A DNA stretch of 64,000 bases from Siderastrea radians (GCA_964017195.1 OZ024892.1:15036071-15100070), one strand, 5' to 3'. Shown: positions 47,051 to 54,860, counted from the first letter of the stretch. The notes: generated from the letters alone by a model not told the origin. Numbers and translations: made by a program.

Positions 47051-48100
47051 ATGTCGTTCTACGTGACGTTACCGAGTCATTCCAACCGACATGAATTTCC
47101 CAACAACCAAGCCAATGCCTTCAAGATTCGTTTACCTCAACCGTTACGGTTACAAGGAGGTGGATGGCAAGTGGGTTTGAGTGCCACTTCCTTACCGGAT
47201 ACGCACGTCAATTTGTACGAGTTGGTGCAAAAAGATGGGTTCATCATGTCGACGACCTGGGACCAAACCTATCCCAAACCGAGTGGAAAAGACGGGGAAA
47301 CGGTCGGGCGAAGAGACAGCGCGCAAACCCTCATCAACGACATTCAACATTTGGATTGGGTGGTGGATGGGGTGAGTTTCATGAAAGCGGCCATTGCTCA
47401 CTTGGAACAACGACGCAAGGAAACGGCGATTCAAGGAGTTCGTTTTACCAATGATCAAGGCAAACACACCTACGTCAAGTTTCGTTGGGAAGGCGACGAT
47501 CTCATCATTGACAACACCAATGTCTGTCATTGCAAAACTGACACGCCAGCCCTGTACATCTACACCAAGTTGGCTGTCAAGATGGGATGGTTACGTAAAA
47601 TTAGCAGTGGGTTAATTTTGGGACCAAACTTACAACAAGACTTCATGGGGGATCAAATCCCCAACATGACAAAACCCATTGGCAACGATTGGAACGATGT
47701 GGACGACGATCAGCACAACCCGGTCTTTTGGACGGTGCGTTCGTTTTCACCGGATCATTTACGATTGAGTATGAGTTGTGGGTGGCGTTTCACCAATTTG
47801 AATGTGGCGTTTCGTTCGGTGGTGGGAGATCCCTCGCGATCGTTGCACATGTACTCGGACGTGGCAGGCAGTATGATGGTAGGCAATCGCGTGACCGATT
47901 TGTTGCGAGAAATCCACTACAAGCGGGAAGGCAGAGGTACCATGTACTTTGAACCGTTGCACATTCAATACCTACCGCTTCGTAATGAAGTCGTGGAAAT
48001 CATTCAAATGCAAGTCACCGAAACGTCTGGCACCGAGGATAAGTTGGTCAGGTTTGGAAAAGGCAACACCCTGGTCACGTTGCACTTCAAAAAGACATAA
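47051..48100 (+). CDS. Penton-like minor capsid paralogue 3
   Basis: 349 residues, 12 bases after paralogue 2. It shares with it SFYVTLPSHSNRHEFP, RLPQPLRL, LAVKMGWLRK, RVTDLLREI and FEPLHIQYLPLRNEVVE. The two differ throughout, so the duplication is old. Two intact neighbouring copies may form different vertices or a penton plus a spike, but that is inference. Confidence 0.65.
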   Translation: MSFYVTLPSHSNRHEFPNNQANAFKIRLPQPLRLQGGGWQVGLSATSLPDTHVNLYELVQKDGFIMSTTWDQTYPKPSGKDGETVGRRDSAQTLINDIQHLDWVVDGVSFMKAAIAHLEQRRKETAIQGVRFTNDQGKHTYVKFRWEGDDLIIDNTNVCHCKTDTPALYIYTKLAVKMGWLRKISSGLILGPNLQQDFMGDQIPNMTKPIGNDWNDVDDDQHNPVFWTVRSFSPDHLRLSMSCGWRFTNLNVAFRSVVGDPSRSLHMYSDVAGSMMVGNRVTDLLREIHYKREGRGTMYFEPLHIQYLPLRNEVVEIIQMQVTETSGTEDKLVRFGKGNTLVTLHFKKT

Positions 48101-48134
48101 AAAGAAAAGGGAAAAAGGGGCTGGTCAGTCAAAG

Positions 48135-48329
48135 ATGCCAAAGACAAGAGCACGTCGAAGAAGAAGAAGAAGGCAACGAGGCGGTCTCTTGCCTCTGGCC
48201 GCTCTCGTGCCAGCCTTGATGGCTGTGGGGAAAGCCGCCGCGTTGGGAGCGGTGGGTGGTGCCGCGGGTTACGGTGGCGAAAAAGCCATGGAAGCAGCGA
48301 CCACTCGGAAGAAAAAGAAAAGCAGATGA
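48135..48329 (+). CDS. Arg-rich pX-like core protein, copy 1
   Basis: 64 residues: a run of arginines, then QRGG followed by a hydrophobic Leu/Ala stretch (LLPLAALVPALMAVG) and a Lys-rich end. The layout of a basic tract, a QxGG site and a hydrophobic segment resembles adenovirus core protein X (mu precursor), a DNA-condensing virion protein cut by the viral protease. Gln14-Arg-Gly-Gly17 fits the adenain cleavage consensus. A similar gene lies at 53538. Confidence 0.6.
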   Translation: MPKTRARRRRRRRQRGGLLPLAALVPALMAVGKAAALGAVGGAAGYGGEKAMEAATTRKKKKSR

Positions 48330-48336
48330 GAGGGGG

Positions 48337-48344
48337 TATAAAAA
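48337..48344 (+). promoter_or_regulatory. TATA box inside the late block
   Basis: tataaaaa 61 bp before the ATG at 48398, at the head of the small basic protein and capsid genes. Confidence 0.5.
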
Positions 48345-48397
48345 GACAAAGGGGGTTACGTGAAGCATAGACATTGGTGAACAGCAAAGAAGACACC

Positions 48398-48724
48398 ATG
48401 CGAGGGGGAAGTTTGACACGATTTCGGACAGATGAGTGGTATGATCAATACGGCAACGGCCTGATGAGGGAGGTCATGCGTGGGGGTTTCCAAGGCCTTA
48501 AAAGCACGCGAAATCCTTTGAAACTACCTAGTAATATAAAGAGAGGATTGAATGCAGGGTTAACACGAGGTGTTAAACGCAAAGCCGAACAAGTCATTAA
48601 AAAGGAAATCACCAAACAAGCCAAGAAAGCTTTGACCCATAAGAACGTGAAAGAAGCCGTGCGTGTGGCCAGTGCTTTGTTTCCCAAACAAACCAAACGT
48701 GCGCGCGATATTTTTGGAGTGTGA
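48398..48724 (+). CDS. Small basic virion-type protein with two MRGG sites
   Basis: 108 residues. MRGG occurs at residues 1-4 and again at 27-30 (VMRGGFQ), both matching the adenain site (M/I/L/N/Q)xGG. The remainder is Lys/Arg-rich and helical (VKRKAEQVIKKEITKQAKK). I chose the ATG at 48398, since the longer frame begins only with a non-ATG codon. Probably a cleaved core or scaffold-type protein; family not recognised. Confidence 0.6.
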   Translation: MRGGSLTRFRTDEWYDQYGNGLMREVMRGGFQGLKSTRNPLKLPSNIKRGLNAGLTRGVKRKAEQVIKKEITKQAKKALTHKNVKEAVRVASALFPKQTKRARDIFGV

Positions 48725-48726
48725 AC

Positions 48727-48951
48727 ATGGAACCCGTGCATTCACGACCTCGACGGATTCGTAGTGATCGAGGTTTGTCTCAATGGGGAGGTGCTTTTTG
48801 GAAACTCATGCGGCGACAACGTGGTGGATGGTTAAGTCCCGATGTGATGAGAGTACCCGGGTTTGATTTGAGACAACACTTAGCACGACGACGCTATAAA
48901 AACCCCTCACGACGATGGGGTACCACCACTCGACGACGACGACGACGTTAA
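48727..48951 (+). CDS. Small Arg-rich protein with QWGG and QRGG sites
   Basis: 74 residues, ATG 2 bases after the previous stop. Gln19-Trp-Gly-Gly22 and Gln31-Arg-Gly-Gly34 fit the adenain cleavage consensus. The C-terminus ends in six arginines, suited to DNA binding. Its 3' end abuts the capsid gene. Role inferred as core/DNA-condensing protein. Confidence 0.55.
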   Translation: MEPVHSRPRRIRSDRGLSQWGGAFWKLMRRQRGGWLSPDVMRVPGFDLRQHLARRRYKNPSRRWGTTTRRRRRR

Positions 48952-48953
48952 AC

Positions 48954-50354
48954 ATGCCTGACGTGAGTACACAAACCGCACCGGCTCACGCACGTTCCGA
49001 AGGGACCGTCAACCCTGCGTTACGGATTTTCAAGGTGCCACCGACCGACATTAGCATCAATGCCTATCGCCTGGTCACCATCCAACCCACTACCACGGGT
49101 ATCAATCCTATGGAATTCATTGTACCGGGGTTGGACGATTTTGTGGATTTGGGACGCAGTAACTTTACCATGGAATTGAGATTGCAGAAAAGTACGAACG
49201 ATAACTTGGTGGTCAATCAGAAATTGTGGCCCGTCAATAATTTGGCCCATTCCATCATCAAACAAATTGACTTGCAGTTGAATGGCACGTTGATCAGTCC
49301 TCAATCTGACACCTATCATTACAAAGCTTACCTAGAAACCTTGCTGAATTATGACCGAGAAGATGGCAAGACCGTGTTAGGACCCCAAGGATGGTTCAAT
49401 CAAGTGGATTTCCCACCCCAATGGACCGCCAACAACACAGACAGTGCGGCACCGCATAATGACTACCGCGATCTCCCTGCCAATCACAAAAGAGCCTTGG
49501 CTGCCATGGTAGCTGAAGTGGAGAAGTATGCTGGAGGCCTCACCCACAGTCTGGTGTTTACCCCCCACTTGGAAGTCTTTCACACCGGCAAACTGTTGGT
49601 CCCTGGCATAGAAATCAAGATGAAATTTCATTTCAATGGTCCGAACCTGTTTTTGAATGGAGTGGCTCTAGCTGGCCGATTGATGGAAGGCGATGTCAAA
49701 CTACGGTTTCATCTATGTCAACTGCATTTGAATGACGCTATCTACATGAGTTTGTCTTCCCAAAGACACAATGAAGAAAAAATCGCCTCCTACCCGACCG
49801 TCCGCAGTGAAATCCGGACCTTCAGCATGCAAGGCAACCTGGTCCGCTTTGACATCCCCAACCTGTTTCAAAACAGAATACCCGACCGATTGATTGTGGG
49901 GTTGTTAGACAGCCGAGCCTTCAATGGAGATGTGACCCGAGATCCTTTCTGCTTCCAGAAATTTGGTCTGACTTCCATTAAACAGATTGTGAAAGGAGAA
50001 GAATACCCTTATGAAACCCTGCACTTAGTGCGCAACAATGGCAGCCGAGATAATCTAGGCTACTTCCGTTTTCTGCAAGCCAGTGGCGCTTGGTGTAAAA
50101 AGAAAGGCAATATGGTGGAACTGCTGGATTGGGGCCACAGGAAAAATTGTACCTTGTACATGTTTGACAATGTAGCCAATGGATGTGCTGACAGTCAAAC
50201 CCTCAACCCCAAGCAAACGGGAGATTTACAACTCGTCTTGGAATTTGGAGCCGCCCCCAATATCAATATAACTGTACTCGCGTATGGTGAATTTGAGAAC
50301 TTGCTGGAGATTGACAAGAACGGAGCCGTGTTGTATAACATTTACCAACACTGA
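48954..50354 (+). CDS. Major capsid protein, double jelly-roll
   Basis: 466 residues, intact. Family landmarks of Polinton/adintovirus capsid proteins are present: FIVPGLDDFVDLG near residues 60-72, then KLWPVNNLAHSIIKQIDLQLNG and ISPQSDTYHYKAYLETLLNY. Near the C-terminus lies LVLEFGAAPNINITVLAYGEFEN. The product forms the trimeric capsomers of an icosahedral virion. The frame upstream to 48915 overlaps the preceding gene, so the ATG at 48954 is preferred. It is followed after 4 bases by the protease gene. Confidence 0.92.
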   Translation: MPDVSTQTAPAHARSEGTVNPALRIFKVPPTDISINAYRLVTIQPTTTGINPMEFIVPGLDDFVDLGRSNFTMELRLQKSTNDNLVVNQKLWPVNNLAHSIIKQIDLQLNGTLISPQSDTYHYKAYLETLLNYDREDGKTVLGPQGWFNQVDFPPQWTANNTDSAAPHNDYRDLPANHKRALAAMVAEVEKYAGGLTHSLVFTPHLEVFHTGKLLVPGIEIKMKFHFNGPNLFLNGVALAGRLMEGDVKLRFHLCQLHLNDAIYMSLSSQRHNEEKIASYPTVRSEIRTFSMQGNLVRFDIPNLFQNRIPDRLIVGLLDSRAFNGDVTRDPFCFQKFGLTSIKQIVKGEEYPYETLHLVRNNGSRDNLGYFRFLQASGAWCKKKGNMVELLDWGHRKNCTLYMFDNVANGCADSQTLNPKQTGDLQLVLEFGAAPNINITVLAYGEFENLLEIDKNGAVLYNIYQH

Positions 50355-50358
50355 AGAA

Positions 50359-50892
50359 ATGGAACATGTGGCCTTGAATAATGTGCAGTTGGATTATTTA
50401 GCCCGAGACGACCCGCAATTGAAACCTGTCTTTTACGGGACGGTGGCCTGTGATCGTTTACCCAAGAGTCCTGTCAAGACCACTTCGCAAGGGTACATTG
50501 TGAATACGGACCCGCACGATCAACCGGGACAACATTGGTTAGCGGTCTGGACGGATGGAAATGTGTGTGAAGTCCTCGATAGTTATGCCTTGCCATTGGA
50601 CACGTACGTGCAAGCGACCCCGTTACGAGATTGGATTGTGAAACATTGGAAGTATGTGGTGACGAATGGAAAGTCTCTCCAAGCCATTTCAAGCAAGAGT
50701 TGTGGTGATTACGCCTTGTTGTACTTGAAAGCCAAAACCCGTGGACGGACCTTGCAAGAGTTTTTAAATGAGTTTTCTGATCATGATTATGTAAGCAATG
50801 ACCATCAAGCCGGTCAACGCCTTCAACAACTCATTGTAGGTCAAGAATGCGAGATGGTATCAAATCTGTTGTCATCCGTATCATCAATGTAA
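50359..50892 (+). CDS. Adenain-like maturation cysteine protease (C5/C48 type)
   Basis: 177 residues. Cuts virion precursor proteins during capsid maturation. The catalytic residues His59 (GQHWLAVW), Asp74 (VLDSYALPL) and Cys115 (SKSCGDYALLYL) are in the expected order, with Gln108 upstream as oxyanion candidate. Length is close to adenovirus protease. Starts 4 bases after the capsid stop; the longer open frame overlaps the capsid gene. Several neighbouring genes carry QxGG/MxGG motifs that fit this protease family. Confidence 0.9.
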   Translation: MEHVALNNVQLDYLARDDPQLKPVFYGTVACDRLPKSPVKTTSQGYIVNTDPHDQPGQHWLAVWTDGNVCEVLDSYALPLDTYVQATPLRDWIVKHWKYVVTNGKSLQAISSKSCGDYALLYLKAKTRGRTLQEFLNEFSDHDYVSNDHQAGQRLQQLIVGQECEMVSNLLSSVSSM

Positions 50893-50930
50893 TTGTTAAA
50901 TAAAAAACATGTTGGAAAAAAAACTGTGTC

Positions 50931-51012
50931 GGAGTCGTAGCTCAGTCGGTAGAGCCTTTGGATCCCCGAAAAAATAGGAGGTCGTGCGTGGGTTCGAGTC
51001 CCACCGACTCCA
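50931..51012 (+). tRNA. tRNA-like gene with unusual anticodon region
   Basis: An 82-base cloverleaf candidate. The seven-base acceptor stem ggagtcg (50931-50937) pairs perfectly with cgactcc (51005-51011). The D arm gctc/gagc encloses a standard loop and holds a consensus A box (tagctcagtcgg). The T arm gtggg/cccac has loop ttcgagt and a consensus B box (ggttcgagtcc). The stretch between D and T arms is about 10 bases longer than normal and gives no clean anticodon stem, so it may contain a short intron or be degenerate. Amino-acid identity is not assigned. It lies between the protease and ATPase genes on the coding strand. Confidence 0.65.
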
Positions 51013-51053
51013 ATAAAAAGGTGCCTTTTTTAAGGGTATTAGTCCTCATCATC

Positions 51054-51707
51054 ATGCAAACGGGGAAACCGTTTCGTTTTCATACCCCATCCAGTATTTT
51101 GGTCGTGGGGCCTTCGGGATGTGGCAAAACCATGTTTACGGAAAAACTCTTGTTGGAGAACCCGGACTTGTTTGAAACCCCACCGACCCAAAGGCATTAT
51201 TGTTATGGGGCATGGCAAGATCGATTTCGAAGCATGCAAGATCAAGGGGTGGTGTTTCACGAAGGCATTCCCGATCATGATGCGTTGGTCCAATGGTTTC
51301 CTCAAGGACATGGGGTCCTTGTCTTGGATGATTTAATGGATGAAGGGAGTCACGATAAACGCGTGTTGGATTTATTCACCAAACATTCGCATCATCAAGG
51401 GGTGACGGTCCTGTACTTGTGTCAAGACATGTTTCCCGTGGGTCGATATGCTAAAAGTATATCCCGCAATGCCCATTACATTGTGGCGTTCAAGAACCCC
51501 CGAGATCAATTAGGGGTAGGCAATGTATTGCTTCAATCGTTTCCTACCACTTGGAAAGACACGTTGGAGACGTTTCATCCGACCACTACACGACCGTATG
51601 GGTATTTGGTGTTGGATTTACACCCCGCCTCCTCCGATCAACAACGTTTGTTGAGTCACCTGTTAAAAGACGAAGGATGGACTCGCACCTATCAAAATCG
51701 TCTATAA
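51054..51707 (+). CDS. DNA-packaging ATPase (A32/FtsK-HerA type)
   Basis: 217 residues from the Met at 51054. Powers genome packaging into the capsid. Walker A GPSGCGKT (19-26) is preceded by a beta strand (SILVV). Walker B GVLVLDD (87-93) and the following TVLYLCQD strand (Q of the sensor motif) are typical. The frame extends upstream to 50958, but that extension reads through the tRNA-like gene, so I reject it. The frame is intact. Confidence 0.9.
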   Translation: MQTGKPFRFHTPSSILVVGPSGCGKTMFTEKLLLENPDLFETPPTQRHYCYGAWQDRFRSMQDQGVVFHEGIPDHDALVQWFPQGHGVLVLDDLMDEGSHDKRVLDLFTKHSHHQGVTVLYLCQDMFPVGRYAKSISRNAHYIVAFKNPRDQLGVGNVLLQSFPTTWKDTLETFHPTTTRPYGYLVLDLHPASSDQQRLLSHLLKDEGWTRTYQNRL

Positions 51708-51752
51708 AGGGACGACACCCCATTTGAACAGGAAAAAGAGCGAGCATGGCTG

Positions 51753-52607
51753 ATGATGATGACCGTCAACCTCCACAAGCGTACGATACCGTGTCCCCCG
51801 CCGGCGCCGGCGACCACGACCAATCAAGTGTCCCCAGGGACCATCCAAGAAATTTTGGCTACGGGGGACCAATCCATCATTGACCAAGCCTTCGAACAAA
51901 TAGAGGATGCCGGTGATTATGATGCCCTCACCAGATATCTGGACACGCTCCCTGACCTCGGAATGCCTTTACAGACCTCTTCCCCAGCCGGGGTAGGAAG
52001 TCCAGGATGTCAATCATACCGTAGTATACAGACCAGCCCGGAGTCTTCTGGTGCTCGAACTCCTGCGAGTCATCTTAGCGTACCCTTGGCAGCGGGTGCT
52101 CGAACAGCAGCGGGTGCTGGGGGTGATGGTGATGGTAGTGGACGTGGTGGACGTGGGGGACGTCGTGGTCCCAGGACTAGAGGTGGTGGACGTGGTGGTG
52201 CTGGTGGTGGTGGACGTGGTGGTGCTGGTGGTGGTGGTGGTGGACGTGGTGCTGGTGGTGCTGGTGGTGGTGGAGGTGGTGGTGGTGGTGGTGGTGGTGG
52301 TGGTGGCCGTCGTGGTGGGGGTGGTGGGCGACGTGGACGACGACGACGACGAACCCCCACTTCACCTTTGACACCTGCCTCCAATCCAGCCACCCCTCGA
52401 GGATCTTGGACGTCTGGGAGTCCACCACCTCGTACCTTGCGTCAAGCGGATTTACAACGACGTTTACGGATGATGTTACAAGATCAAGAACAATTAGCAC
52501 AAGGACGTGACATTTCCACTGTCACCATGACCAATAGCATTGTGACCAGTTATAAACAGGGAGGAGCACCGAGCGTACAAACTTCTTCGTCCCGGGTTTC
52601 GCCGTGA
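51753..52607 (+). CDS. RGG/Gly-rich protein, start uncertain
   Basis: 284 residues as given. After a Pro-rich start and an acidic helical segment (SIIDQAFEQIEDAGDY), the centre (about residues 125-200) is almost only Gly and Arg in RGG-type repeats encoded by a ggt/gga triplet array. The C-terminus is basic and helical (RQADLQRRLRMMLQDQEQ). RGG boxes bind RNA or single-stranded DNA and are arginine-methylated in viral and cellular proteins. A different frame opens at 51746 with an acidic start (MADDDD) and ends after about 45 codons. This could be the true start with a frameshift between about 51780 and 51835. Confidence 0.55.
   Translation: MMMTVNLHKRTIPCPPPAPATTTNQVSPGTIQEILATGDQSIIDQAFEQIEDAGDYDALTRYLDTLPDLGMPLQTSSPAGVGSPGCQSYRSIQTSPESSGARTPASHLSVPLAAGARTAAGAGGDGDGSGRGGRGGRRGPRTRGGGRGGAGGGGRGGAGGGGGGRGAGGAGGGGGGGGGGGGGGGRRGGGGGRRGRRRRRTPTSPLTPASNPATPRGSWTSGSPPPRTLRQADLQRRLRMMLQDQEQLAQGRDISTVTMTNSIVTSYKQGGAPSVQTSSSRVSP
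52130..52350 (+). repeat. GGT/GGA triplet array inside the RGG gene
   Basis: Long tracts of ggtggtggt with interspersed ggacgtggt. Open frames in other phases and strands here (Val-, His- and Pro-rich) are artefacts. The tract is expected to vary in length between copies. Confidence 0.8.
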
Positions 52608-53275
52608 TGAAAACCGTCGTGTCGTTATTGAATGGATCGAAACATCATGGCCTTCAATTCCCACCGGAATTATTACAACGTATGGATTCCTTGTATGCCT
52701 TTTACCACCAACAATGGTGGTGTTATCGAAAAATGTTGAATCACTTCAAGTGTATCAATGCCTTGTTCAATGGATTGGCCTTACTCCTGATGGCCGCAGG
52801 CATGATTGCTGGACCCCTTTTGGAAAACAGTACGTCGGTGGCGTGTTTGGCGGCGGTGGGGACGGTGGTCAAAGGATGGAATGATTTTAAACAATACCGA
52901 TTTAAAGTGACCATGAGTCGGTTTGCGTTTACCACCTATGCCAAAGCCTTGACCGAATTGAAAACCCATGTGCGTGGTGTTCCCTTGGAGGATCTGGAAA
53001 GGTTTTTAATCAAGATGCAAACCTTGGATGATACCATTGTGGATTTCACCCCTCCGTTACCTAAACGATGTGTGCAAGATTACCATCGTCATTTTGTGTA
53101 CCAACCCTTGGAAGCCCTATGCTATGTGGACGGATGTCCTCGTCCCTTGAGACCCAAAGACTATTGGATAGATAAAAAGCCGCTCCCTCCCAGTCCCACA
53201 CTCTTAGAACCATGGCCGTCCAACGACGACGACGACGCAGAAAAAGGAAACGACGTCAAGGAGGAGGGGCTTTAA
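52607..53275 (+). CDS. Two-helix membrane protein (SLATT-like)
   Basis: 222 residues. The ATG overlaps the previous stop by one base. An N-terminal helical part is followed by two adjacent hydrophobic helices (FNGLALLLMAAGMIAG and SVACLAAVGTVVKGW, about residues 52-90). A long amphipathic helical region and a Pro/acidic tail complete the protein. Two close TM helices embedded in a helical bundle are the architecture of SLATT-type proteins, known as pore-forming partners of nucleotide-sensing domains in bacterial conflict systems. I make the link only by architecture; a virion-membrane or viroporin role is equally possible. The last ~20 codons overlap the next gene. Confidence 0.55.
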   Translation: MKTVVSLLNGSKHHGLQFPPELLQRMDSLYAFYHQQWWCYRKMLNHFKCINALFNGLALLLMAAGMIAGPLLENSTSVACLAAVGTVVKGWNDFKQYRFKVTMSRFAFTTYAKALTELKTHVRGVPLEDLERFLIKMQTLDDTIVDFTPPLPKRCVQDYHRHFVYQPLEALCYVDGCPRPLRPKDYWIDKKPLPPSPTLLEPWPSNDDDDAEKGNDVKEEGL

Positions 53276-53550
53276 TTCGTCGCAAACCCCGTTTGGTGGA
53301 TAAAATTGCCCATGGCATGAGTATGTCTCTATCAGGCCCAGCGCCTGGGTTTGGTATCGCTTTAGGCAAATTAGGTGGTCAAGCCTTGAAAGACATTACC
53401 GACAATGTACAACATTACCGACAACGAGGTGGGGGTTGGTGGCAAGATTTGAAACGCAATACCCGTCAAGGCTATAAAGAGACGCGGGACGTGATCAAAC
53501 AAAACAAAGCCCTTCAACGTGTGTTGATGAATCGTCCATGGTATCCTTGA
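53212..53550 (+). CDS. Basic virion-type protein with QGGG and QRGG sites
   Basis: 112 residues overlapping the preceding gene by 64 bases in another frame. It starts with a long Arg/Lys tract then QGGGALI. A Gly/Ser/Pro middle follows (SLSGPAPGFGIALGKLGG), then RQRGGGWWQDL. Both xGG motifs fit the adenain consensus. Amphipathic segments around GWWQDLKRN could interact with membranes, as in adenovirus pVI, but similarity is not established. Overlaps the next small gene by 13 bases. Confidence 0.6.
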   Translation: MAVQRRRRRRKRKRRQGGGALIRRKPRLVDKIAHGMSMSLSGPAPGFGIALGKLGGQALKDITDNVQHYRQRGGGWWQDLKRNTRQGYKETRDVIKQNKALQRVLMNRPWYP

Positions 53551-53711
53551 GGAGAAGAAGACGACGACGTCGTCAACGAGGAGGTTTTTTGAACCTATTG
53601 GTCCCCGCCATGGCGGGATTAGGGAAAGCCGTGGCCTTGGAAACGGATAAACGTATAAAACGCACGATCCAAAAAGCCAACCAACGGTATCGTCGTCGCC
53701 ATCGTCGGTAA
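53538..53711 (+). CDS. Arg-rich pX-like core protein, copy 2
   Basis: 57 residues. Eight arginines, then QRGG (13-16) and a hydrophobic stretch (FLNLLVPAMAGLG), then a basic tail ending in repeated Arg/His. Same design as the 48135 gene (Arg run, QRGG, hydrophobic LLVPA/LVPAL), so the two are probably paralogues on either side of the capsid-ATPase block. ATG overlaps the previous gene; 2 bases separate it from the next. Confidence 0.6.
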   Translation: MVSLRRRRRRRRQRGGFLNLLVPAMAGLGKAVALETDKRIKRTIQKANQRYRRRHRR

Positions 53712-53713
53712 AG

Positions 53714-54031
53714 ATGCAACGTCTTCGACGTCAATTACCGTTTTTACGGTCCATGTTACAAGAAGCCAATGGCTCCAAACGTCAAGATTTGTTACAACAT
53801 GCCAATGCCGATCAAATCAATGCTGTGAGTGAACTGGTCTTGAACTTCTTAAAAAACAAGATTCCTGTGACCCCACCCATGCTGGCCAAACTTCAACCCT
53901 ATAAAAAGGTACTACGTGATTTGGGACGTCGTCGACATTCCGTGAAAAAACGTCGTGCGTGGTTGGTCCAACAAAAAGGACGCGGGTTGTTTCAAGGACT
54001 ACATCACGTGTTATGTCAATGTGTTCGTTAA
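53714..54031 (+). CDS. Conserved-looking Polinton small protein, QKGRG site
   Basis: 105 residues, basic and helical. The order RRQLPFLRSML, DLLQHANADQINAVSELVLNFLK, and KLQPYKKVLRDLG then Lys/Arg-rich LVQQKGRGLFQ is one I associate with an uncharacterised protein found next to capsid genes in many Polintons. Gln-Lys-Gly-Arg before Gly fits the other adenain consensus (xxGx-G), so the C-terminal tail may be removed. Confidence 0.65.
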   Translation: MQRLRRQLPFLRSMLQEANGSKRQDLLQHANADQINAVSELVLNFLKNKIPVTPPMLAKLQPYKKVLRDLGRRRHSVKKRRAWLVQQKGRGLFQGLHHVLCQCVR

Positions 54032-54214
54032 CGCTTCCCACGTGGATGTTACAAGACATGGAAAGACGAATGTTCTTATTGGAAGCATAAATATCACCTG
54101 TTGTATCGAGAGACCATGCATATCTTAAAGTCCCGTCTTTGTGAGAGCTGTCGTCACCAAGAAGACGGGGAACCTTGCCCCGACTGTAGTCAATCACCAT
54201 GGACGAGGTCTACA
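54015..54214 (+). pseudogene. Small CxxC protein, apparently frameshifted
   Basis: An ATG at 54015 opens a short frame (CSLTLPTWMLQDMERRMF...) that stops near 54090. The adjacent frame, without its own upstream ATG, reads YHLLYRETMHILKSRLCESC and then GEPCPDCS, a two-CxxC zinc-ribbon-like pattern, up to a stop at 54214. The simplest reading is one gene with a shift near 54085-54095. Overlaps the next gene by 16 bases. Function unknown. Confidence 0.4.
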
Positions 54215-54858
54215 TGATTCCCCACAAGGACTTGGAGCAACTCATTCAATATTATAAAGGAGAACTCACCGAAAATGCCCTGTTGAACAAAGCCGCTACG
54301 TTAGCGGCCAAAAAACATGTGTTCTTAGCCAACCCCCAACTGCCCCCAGCCCTGGTCAATGCTCAAACCAAACCGTTGAGTCAAGAATTAACCAAGTTAA
54401 CCAAACGCATTCGTCAATTTCCTGGAGGCGTGGGGGTTGGTGCACCGGGTGGCCCGCCAGGCGAAGAAGGCGAGGAAGAGGCCGGGGATTTGGTGACGGG
54501 ACCGGTGGAACAATGGTTGAAGCGCATGATAAAAGGCAGCCCGTCGACTCCCAAACCTCCCATTACCCCTGCAACCAAGAAAGGCAAAGGAGCAGCCACC
54601 ACCAGTAAGATTCCCATTGTCAAGAAAGAGGCCCCTTCCACCAGTCGAGGGGATATCCGGTCGCGTTTAGAAGCCGTGCGAGAACGTCGCAAGACTTGGG
54701 AAAAGCATTTAGCCGAAAGTGGTGTCGCGAAAGGCAAAGGCAAAGGCAAAGGCAAAGCACCCGCTTGTGAAGTGGAACGATTGAAACCCTTACCCGGTTG
54801 GGAAGATTGGGCCAAAGGCAAAAAGTTACGATGTCGATTGGATTACGACAGTGACTAA
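54199..54858 (+). CDS. Conserved Polinton protein with Lys-rich, Gly-Lys repeat tail
   Basis: 219 residues. N-terminal helical module (MDEVYMIPHKDLEQLIQYYK, then LLNKAATLAAKKHVFLANP) of a type I recognise from other Polintons but cannot name. The middle is Gly/Pro/Glu-rich; then a Pro/Thr/Ser/Lys linker, a coiled basic helix and a (GK)5-like run (about 176-185). Possibly a virion or DNA-associated factor. The frame is intact. Confidence 0.6.
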   Translation: MDEVYMIPHKDLEQLIQYYKGELTENALLNKAATLAAKKHVFLANPQLPPALVNAQTKPLSQELTKLTKRIRQFPGGVGVGAPGGPPGEEGEEEAGDLVTGPVEQWLKRMIKGSPSTPKPPITPATKKGKGAATTSKIPIVKKEAPSTSRGDIRSRLEAVRERRKTWEKHLAESGVAKGKGKGKGKAPACEVERLKPLPGWEDWAKGKKLRCRLDYDSD

Positions 54859-54860
54859 AG

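Noticed and set aside
50958..51053. 32-codon N-terminal extension of the packaging ATPase
   Set aside because: It translates the tRNA-like gene; the Met at 51054 gives the usual distance to Walker A.
52051..52500. Long Val-, His- and Pro-rich frames on both strands
   Set aside because: Alternative readings of the GGT/GGA triplet array inside the RGG gene.
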